Assembly: GCA_030762895.1 (NCBI GenBank)
Contig: CM061066.1
Coordinates: forward strand, 118,886,715 to 118,950,714
Length of the DNA stretch: 64,000 nucleotides
Source of the DNA: Sophora flavescens
Lineage: Eukaryota; Streptophyta; Magnoliopsida; Fabales; Fabaceae
Reading direction: 5' to 3'
Shown: piece after piece, positions 56,575 through 64,000 of the stretch
How the letters are laid out: the number at the start of each line of letters is the position of its first letter
How positions within the stretch are numbered: position 1 is the stretch's first letter
The notes under the pieces: generated by a model
Database searches by the model: none
What the model was told of the DNA's origin: nothing
The model's input: only the letters and a program-made list of their open reading frames with translations
Program-made: the position numbers and the translations under genes

Positions 56575-57285
56575 ATTTGTATCAGATTTTCCAAACTGAA
56601 TCTGTTTCACTTGTAACAACTTCTATTATTTGTCCAATGGATCTATTTCTTAATAGCACTATATAAGGACCTCATAGAATCACTTTTCAACAACTTACTC
56701 ACTCAGAATTTACAAACTCGAAAATCAAAGTTTCCTTGAGCTTCATCTTTGAGAGAAAAAGTGTGATATTCATTAGAGCTGCAACTTGTGCAATCTGACT
56801 TTTAGTGTCTTGTTTACTTTCATTCTTTCTATGAATTACTGAGATTAAGAGAGGGTATCTATTAGTTTTTGACAAGGATAGAATGGATCATTGGGTAGAA
56901 AAGCTAGTGTGCTTTTTGGAAAGTTTTTGTGCCAGGAGATTATCCTTGTGTTGCTGTAATTGGTTATTGCAATTGCCGATTATAGTGGAGAAAACCACAA
57001 AGGTGTGGGACTGGATGTAGGCTTACTAGAGGAGGTAGTTGAACCAGGATAAATTGGTTTTGCGCATTCTTCTTATCCCTAAAACTTCATATATTTGTCA
57101 TATACTTGTGTGTGATGTTAATATGGTTTAAATGCTCTTAAGTTGAATCTTTAATCCGTGATCTTGTGTTAAGTTTGCATATACTTGGTTGTGCTTTTTA
57201 AGAAAACTCTTTTTGTTAAAATAGATGAAAAAGTTTTTAATCTCTCAATTCATCCCCCCTCTTGAGATTGTAGCCATTACCAACA
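56575..57285 (+). repeat. SIRE-type LTR fragment in plus orientation
   Basis: Ends CCATTACCAACA at 57285 and contains GCACTATATAAGGACC (TATA) near 56660. The sequence then runs like the 3' half of a long SIRE LTR (AATTCATCCCCCCTCTTGAG near its end). Its 5' end (TG...) is missing at 56575, where it meets the truncated LTR of element 1. Orientation is opposite to both neighbours. Confidence 0.6.
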
Positions 57286-57941
57286 TTGAATGCGTGAGTT
57301 AATGTATTCAGGTGTGTGTCTTCAATGGTCTTCAAAGTCTTCTATTTATACTCAAGAGAGATAAGCCCGTTGAGAATAGTTCTTAAGCTGAGTATTCTTT
57401 TGTTCTTCATCCATAAATTCCAATAGAGTCGTTCTGGTCTTGTATTTAATGTTTATGATCGTTGGTGAGCTTCAAGACAAATTGAACGTATAGGTCGGCA
57501 TAGCTTTATCAGAGTGCAGTTTGATTCAAAGCAGCGTTTATTGCTTTTCAGACTTGGGCAGCGTGACTTTCCTTATTTGTGCTAAGCGGGTCTGCGTTCA
57601 AGTAAAGTTTACTTTGCTTTTTGCAACAAAAAGATTCTTCATGCGTGGAATGGTGCTTTGAGCTTTCTGATATCGAATTTCTTTATTTGAAATAATCAGA
57701 GAATATTCTTCGTGTTTGAATATTGTTGAAGCGAGGGACCTTCAGTCGCTTGATCAGAATTTGATAGAGACCGAGTCTTTGTTCAGATGCATCATTAAGA
57801 CTTTGTTTCTTTGTCACGAGAGTCTTGTATACTGATCTGCACACTTAATACACATATTACTAGATTTCACAAGGTTCACTTAAAATCATTCTTTGTTTGG
57901 ATTCACCAAAATCAGAGATGTCTAAAGATGTAGTCTTAACA
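57286..57941 (-). repeat. 3' LTR of SIRE-type element 2, truncated
   Basis: Starts TGTTAAGACTACATC at 57941 after the purine tract and runs to about 57286, where the plus-orientation LTR fragment begins. The outer end is not identifiable. Confidence 0.65.
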
Positions 57942-58319
57942 ATCTCCCCCTTTTTGATGATGACAAACATTATCTTATGATTTTAATGAACTAAGGATAA
58001 AAACAGATTTAAGCACAGAGAATCATATGAAGTATGACTATATTCAAGGTTTATAAGAATATTCAAGTTACTTAAGCTCCTCAAGCTCCCTCTGAACTAA
58101 TGCTTCCATAAAGAAATCAGACGCATGAATAAATAGTGTCTTATCTTGAGCATTTCATTAGTTAGTTATTTTAGTTCAGATATACGAAGATATTCTAATA
58201 TATTCTCCCCCTTTGTCATCAGTAAAAAGATAAAGTAGCAAGATAAAATGCATCTGAAAATAACATTTATTGAGTTAACCATCATTGACTTATTACACTG
58301 TTGACAAAGGTAACGAAAA

Positions 58320-60751
58320 CTAAAGTTGCTGTTTCTCAACAATCTTGGTGAGAAGAGCCACAACAGTTTGCATGGTCTCACGAAGACCGCTGATTTCGGC
58401 ACAAGCTACTGTATCCATTCCAATGACGGTGAATGCCGGTGCAGTAGCAGCAGCAGGTGGAGATGAAAAGGAGGGGCCAGGGTCAGAAGGGTTGGCAGTC
58501 ATGGGTGGTTCATATGGAACAATTTCCAGACAGTGCCACGGAAAAGAATGACCAAAAGAGAAAATAAAAGTGAGATAAAAAACAATAGGGAACAAAGAGA
58601 GAGTTAGGGGAAAGGCTGATTGCAATGAACCAAAGGGTAGTAAACATAATTTTAAAAGAGGGGATTTCTGAAATAGTGAGAGAAATGAAAAGAGGGGAAA
58701 GATAATTGAAAAACCAAATCAAAATTTCATAATAAATTGGTAAATCAAAAGAGTAAACAGAAAACAGGGTTTTCATAAAAAGACAAAGGTAAAATGAAAA
58801 GAAAAGGAGTGAAGATAAGAGTTGGTTGGAAGGGGTATAGTTGCGTTAATTCTGCTCTCTTCATTTGGATATCCGATCCAGGGAATCTGGTAAGAACTAA
58901 GGTGGGCACCATCTGTAGGCGTCTTTAGTTTGTCAAGTAGAGATAGGCCACAGTGATGAGCTGGGTCTTGAAGAACATGAGGTTCAAGGTGACTCATGAA
59001 CGAGGTAGACCATCTAGGGAACCTCTGTTTCTAATGCTTTCTTTTCAGCCAGACAAAAGGCTTCTTGGATTTTGGACTCAACTTTGGCTTTGGACAGACA
59101 GAACCCCTGTCAGGACAGATCTTCAATACAGTGTTGGCCTTCATGAAAGCAGTAGGATTGGGTCTGTGTTTCCAAGAGGCTTGATTCAGCCTTACAACAG
59201 CCTGTTCAGCAACAAGATTGCTTATTGCTTTTAAGTCATCCGGGCTAAGAAGGTCAGGATTGATTTGATCTAAAGGTAATGGCTCTGAAGGGTTGAAAGG
59301 AGTAGGTAAAGTCCTCTGTGGTGAGTTTTGAGTGGTAGGTGAAGGGTGAGAGAGAGGTGATAGAATGGAATAAAAAACTCTTGAAACAGGAACAAGAGTT
59401 TGAATTTTCTGAGTTGGTGAGGGAGAGAGTGATTAAGGGTTGGATATGTGATCAGGTGAGTTATGAAGAATAGGTTTTGGAGAGGGGTGAGATTCAAATT
59501 AAAATCACGAACAGATAAAGCAAGCAGATTTTCAGCAATTGAAATCTGATTGTGAAGAGGGGAGTTATGGGAGCAAGAGGATGATGAATCAGAGGGTGAG
59601 GATTAAACAATGGGTGAAGAGGGTGAGGGTTCAGATGACCTAAGAGGTGATACAGTGGGTTGCAAAGAAACTTGCACAGGTTCAGCTATCTTCAGCCTTG
59701 TAGATCTTCTAACTGGTGTAGCTGCAACAACAACTTTCCTCTTGAGTTCCTTTCGAGGGGCAACAATAGTTTTTTGAACTATTCCCTTCTTCAGAACCTT
59801 GGAAATAGGTTGGTCATCATCATCATCAGATGCTTCTGAGATGACCAGCTTCCTCTTTACTTGCAGCTTTGTTCTGACCTAGGGATCTTAATGTGCAACT
59901 TCTGTTGCTTCTGAGTCGTCAGACTCATCAGTTTCTTCTTCAGATTCTCTTGAAGATTTCTTCTTCTCATCATCTTCATCAGAGTCAGGAATCCTTCCTG
60001 GAGGTCTTAGCTTCATCTAAGAGAGGGTTCTTTCATCAATGACAGTAGCCATATCAACTTTTCCAGTGAGGGAAATGCCTTTGATGTTTAGCATCCTGGT
60101 AATCAGCATCCCATATGTGTAGGAGGTCCTGATTTGGGGCTTTACCATCCTCAGCATATACTTGAAAATCAAGCCATTTATGTCAACCTTCATCATGTTC
60201 AGGAGATGGAATAGGGCAAATTTATCCATCTTGTTGACATTATCACGAGCACTTGTTCTTGGCATCACGTAGTTGATCAGCAAGACATGCAAGAACCTTC
60301 CTTTTGGAGTCAGTTTGGAGGTAACTTTTCTTGTAGGTTTGGTTATCCCATAGAGAACATGATGAACAATTTCTTCACCATACTCAGTTTCCCAATCATC
60401 TGTAAAAGCAACACCTAGCCTAGGGCGGCCGGTTGCTTTCTGAACATTGTTGAGAGTGAACGAATAGGGTTTTCCATTACACTTGGTTCGGATGGAAATT
60501 TGAGTCTGAGACATCCTTTCTTTAGCATTTTCCCAAAATGCTTGAAGTAGCAAAGGATAGACAGGTTCATGTAGGGAGAAAAAGTTAACCCATTGTGTAG
60601 CTTCCAATTCTGCCATAACATTCATGCCTCCTTTGATGATATTGTTCATCTTGACAAATCGTCCGGGAACGATCATAGATAAGTCTTCCACACTCATCCC
60701 TAACCGAGCAAGAGCACAGGTAATTTTCTGAGAGGGTGCCTTGGGTGCCAT
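58320..60751 (-). pseudogene. Third coding region of SIRE-type element 2, broken
   Basis: Starts MAPKAPSQKITCALARLG at 60751 (a longer frame begins at 60805). The first 245 residues are open: QWVNFFSLHEPVYPLLLQAF resembles GWDGLFLEKVPIYPNLIKTL of element 1, and FLHVLLINYVMPRTSARDNV is a helical segment. An acidic stretch (SDEDDEKKKSSRESEEETDE) and Pro/Ser-rich segments follow across several stops and frame changes. The end is ISGLRETMQTVVALLTKIVE, a likely coiled coil. The architecture parallels element 1. Function unknown; no envelope features seen in the readable pieces. Confidence 0.7.
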
Positions 60752-60800
60752 GGGTTTGGGTTGAAAGAGAGAGAAGACGAAAGGGTTTCGAAAAGATTCA

Positions 60801-60808
<8 letters not shown>

Positions 60809-60832
<24 letters not shown>
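60809..60832. repeat. (GA)n microsatellite
   Basis: About 12 GA units between pol and the third coding region of SIRE-type element 2. Confidence 0.9.
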
Positions 60833-60839
<7 letters not shown>

Positions 60840-61019
60840 TTTTAAAACAGTAAAGTGTTTCGGAGAGAAAACTTTAGGTTTTAAAGAAAGAGGTTTCAGA
60901 AAAGAGCAGTTGAGAAATAATAAAGACAAAACGTTTTGAATTCAAAAACATTTAGATAACTGCAATGTAATGTCTCAGTAAATAATCCACGTCACCAGGC
61001 GCTTTATCGAAGAGCAAAC

Positions 61020-64000
61020 GCATTATTCATTTATGAAATTCATATTCAGATTATCTCTAATATAAGTGAATCTATCTTCAGCTAAGGGTTTAGTTAATAT
61101 ATCAGCCCACTGATTTTCAGTTTTAACAAACTTAATATAAAAAACACCTTTTTGAACATATTCTCTTATGAAATGATGTTTAATTTATATGTGCTTAGTC
61201 TTAGAATGCTAAATGGGATTCTTAGATAAACAGATAGCACTAGAATTATCACAACAAACAGATATATTATGTTCAAAGATAGAATAATCTTCAAGTTGAT
61301 GTTTTACCCATAAGAGCTGTGAACAACAGCTTGCAGCTGAAATGTATTCTGCTTCTGCAGTGGATAGATCAATTGTAGTTTGTCTTTTGCTTGTCCAAGA
61401 GACTAAGCTTGCTCCAATGAATTGACATCCTCCACTTGTGCTTTTTATTTCTACTCTGTCTCCAGTATAACCAGCATCACAGAATCCTACTAATATGTAT
61501 TCTTGTGTTCTTAAATACATCAAACCAAGATTAGTGGATCCAAGCAAATATCTAAATATTCTTTTGACAACCTTGAGATGTGATTCTCTAGGATCTGATT
61601 GGAATCTCGCACACATACAGACACTGAATTGAATATCGGGTCTACTTAAAGTTAAGTACAAGAGAGAACCAATCACACCTCTGTAAGTAGTTTGATCTAC
61701 CTTTTTACCTTCTTCATCTTTGCCTAATTTTGCATATGCTTCCATTGGAGTTTTCATAGGTTTAGCTGTATCTAGCTTGTATTTCTTTAGGATCTCCTTG
61801 GTATATTTTTGTTGATGAATGTAGATTCCATCATATGTCTGTTTGATTTGTAGACCAAGGAAGAACTTCAATTCTCCCATCATGCTCATCTCAAATTCAT
61901 TCTGCATAAGCTTGGAGAACTCTTTGCAAAGCTTTTCATTAGTAGCACCGAATATAATATCATCAACGTAGATTTGTACTATAATGAAATCCTTTTTAGA
62001 ACTTTTTCTAAAGAGAGTTGTATCTACTTTTCCTCTAATGAAATCATTTTTCATAAGAAAAGAACTTAGTCTGTCATACCAAGCTCTAGGTGCTTATTTT
62101 AATCCATAGAGAGCTTTCTTAAGCTTATAGACATGATTTGGTTTGTCACTATCCTTAAATCCTGTTGGTTTCTTAACATATACTTCTTCTTCAATAATTC
62201 CATCCAGAAATGCACTTTTAACATCCATTTGAAATAAGGTGATTTGATGCTGTGCAGCATATGACATAAGTATACTAATTGCTTCTATTCTAGCTACTGG
62301 TGCAAAAGTTTCAGTGTAGTCAATACCTTCTTGTTGATTATAGCCTTGAGCTACTAACCTTGCTTTGTTTATGACTACCTTTCCATCTTCATCAAGTTTG
62401 TTTCTGAATACCCATCTTGTTCCAATAATTGACTTTCCTTTTTCATTTGGAACTAAGAACCAGACATCATTCCTTTTGAACTGATTTAGCTCTTCTTGCA
62501 TAGCTAAAATCCAGCTTTCATCTTCAAGAGCTTATTTGATGTTCTTTGGTTCAATCTCAGATAGGAATGCCATGTTGTTTGAATCTTTGAATGTTGATCT
62601 AGTTCTAACTCCTTGAGAGGGATTTCCGATGATCAAGTTTTCAAGGTGATGAGTGTTGAACTTCCAATCTCGTCTTGGTTCAGTCTCTGATGGTTGTTGA
62701 GCAGGTCGATCAGACGCTTGAATATGAGTTTCTGAATTCTCATTTTTCAAGCTATCATCAGTCTGATTACTTTGTCTTCCAAGATCTAATCCTGCAAGAT
62801 CATCTTCTAGATCTGATAGTTTCCTATCAGTCTTTAAACCATCATTAAATTCAACATGAATAGATTCCTCAACAACTTATGTTCTAGAGTTGTAAACTCT
62901 AAAAGCTTTAGAAGTGTCTGAATATCCGAGAAATATAGCCTTTTCTACTTTTGAATCAAACTTTCCAAGTTGATCTCTAATATTCAAGATAAAGCATTCA
63001 CACATACAAAACGTTGGAAATAAGAAATGTTGGGTTTTCTACCTTTCCACAATTCATAGGGAGTTTTATTCAAGAAGGGTCTTATCAATATTCTGTTATG
63101 TACATAACAAGTAGTGTTTACTACCTCAGCCCATAAGTATTTTGGGAGTTTGCTTTCATTGAGCATTGTTCGAGCCATCTCTTATAGAGATATGTTCTTC
63201 CTTTCTACTACTCCATTCTACTGAGGAGTTCTAGGAGCAGAAAAGTTGTGAGCGATACCATTCTCTTCACCTAATGTATTTAAATGCTCATTTTCAAACT
63301 CTCCCCTATGGTCACTTCTGATAGCTGTGATACAGAATCCCTGCTCATTTTGAACTTTCTTATAGAATATAGAGAACATCTTGAATGACTCATCGTTATG
63401 GGTTAAGAAGAGTACCCATGTATATCTAGAATAATCATCAACTAAGACAAAAACATATTTCTTTCCTGCCTTACTAGCAACACTAACTGGACCAAACAGA
63501 TCCATATGCAACAACTGTAAAGGTCTAGAAGAAGATACCAGATTCTTGGGTTTAAAGCTAGTTTTAACTTGCTTTCCATATTGGCAAGAATCACATAAGA
63601 CATCCTTTTTGAAACTTATATCAGGTTGACCTTTGACAAGTCTATACTTCTGAAGCTTAGTTATCTGTTTCATACTTGTACGTCCTAGCTTCTTATGCCA
63701 TACCCATCTTTGATCTTCTCTTGACACAAAACAAGTCACATTTTGATTAGTCAATCCAGTTAGATCAATCTTGTAAAGATTTTGTTGCCTGTTTACTAAA
63801 AAGAGAACTTTGCCATTAGTGTCTTTGACTATGCATGCATTCTTAGTAAAAGAAACTTATATCCATTATCACATAATTGACTTATGCTTAGCAGATTATG
63901 TCTTAATCCTTCAACTAAAAGAATGTTAGAGATAGATGGTAGACGTGATTTCCCACCAATTTTACCTATCCTGATGACCTTTCCTCTTGTTGGGAATTTT
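61020..64000 (-). pseudogene. SIRE-type pol remnant of element 2 (integrase, RT, RNase H)
   Basis: From the right edge: spacer with the LSISQLCD-type motif, pre-integrase WVWHKKLGRTSMKQI, integrase with LLHMDLFGPVSVAS and IRSDHRGEFENE (Arg where Gly is usual), and the NGVVERKN region split by stops near 63190 and 63220. RT follows (ETFAPVARIEAISILMSYAA, QMDVKSAFLDG, IYVDDIIFGATNEKL intact), then RNase H (STSGGCQFIGAS, STAEAEYISAASCCSQLLWV). Stops after ALYGLK (62093) and after LSKNPI (61209) are among about six breaks. The end, KPLAEDRFTYIRDNLNM, is near 61040. Confidence 0.86.

Larger units (their letters stand above)
57286..64000 (-). mobile_element. SIRE/Maximus-type Copia retrotransposon 2, 5' part beyond the window
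   Basis: In minus sense: pol from the right edge (64000) to about 61020, a third coding region (60751-58320), purine tract AAAAAGGGGGAGAT (57955-57942) and a 3' LTR (57941-57286, truncated at its far end). Same layout as element 1 but clearly diverged: the LTRs do not match and pol differs at many residues. Gag and the 5' LTR would be right of the window. Confidence 0.87.

Overview
The window is plant nuclear DNA, from a eudicot and most likely a legume (inference). Its only clear host gene has GT-AG introns throughout and encodes a plant importin-beta protein whose residues look closest to legume orthologues as I know them. Everything else I can name is a plant retrotransposon or DNA transposon relic. 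I see no bacterial operon, CRISPR array, rRNA operon or tRNA gene.

Layout. (1) 1-5756: two Copia elements of one type. A plus-strand copy (1-1471, its 5' part left of the window) abuts a minus-strand copy (1472-5756) that is cut inside reverse transcriptase, as expected if the first jumped into the second. (2) 5902-41788, minus strand: an importin-13/transportin-3-like gene. I traced 23 exons (2,805 coding bases, 935 codons) with consistent phases, canonical splice sites and no internal stop. The last exon or exons, roughly 70 residues, should lie left of the window. Its large introns hold a layered set of insertions: two TRIMs of one family (6149-6457, 22664-22925), a full Copia with a solo LTR inside it (11595-16963), another TRIM (17085-17635), a non-autonomous LTR element with an internal 974-bp duplication (19271-22020), a Copia deletion derivative inside a MITE (26991-29029), a LINE relic (about 29035-29400), a solo LTR (30663-30905), more MITEs (31742-32750), a gutted Copia carrying a solo LTR (33971-36211) and a Mutator-like element that seems to carry an ammonium-transporter fragment (37506-38650). 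(3) 41789-43697: AT-rich DNA upstream of the gene, with no gene seen. (4) 43698-64000: stacked retroelements. These are the 3' end of a Tork-like Copia, a Cassandra TRIM with 5S-rRNA-like LTRs, and two long minus-strand SIRE/Maximus-type Copia elements. Each SIRE-type element has a third coding region between pol and its 3' LTR. A plus-strand LTR fragment lies between them.

How it fits together. Only the importin gene appears functional. Every autonomous element carries stops, frameshifts, deletions or changed catalytic residues. Short target-site duplications can be read for nine insertions, so the order of nesting is directly visible. The most unusual items are the element with a duplicated LTR end and primer-binding site, the apparent Pack-MULE, and the third coding region of the SIRE-type elements, which looks nuclear and coiled-coil rather than envelope-like.
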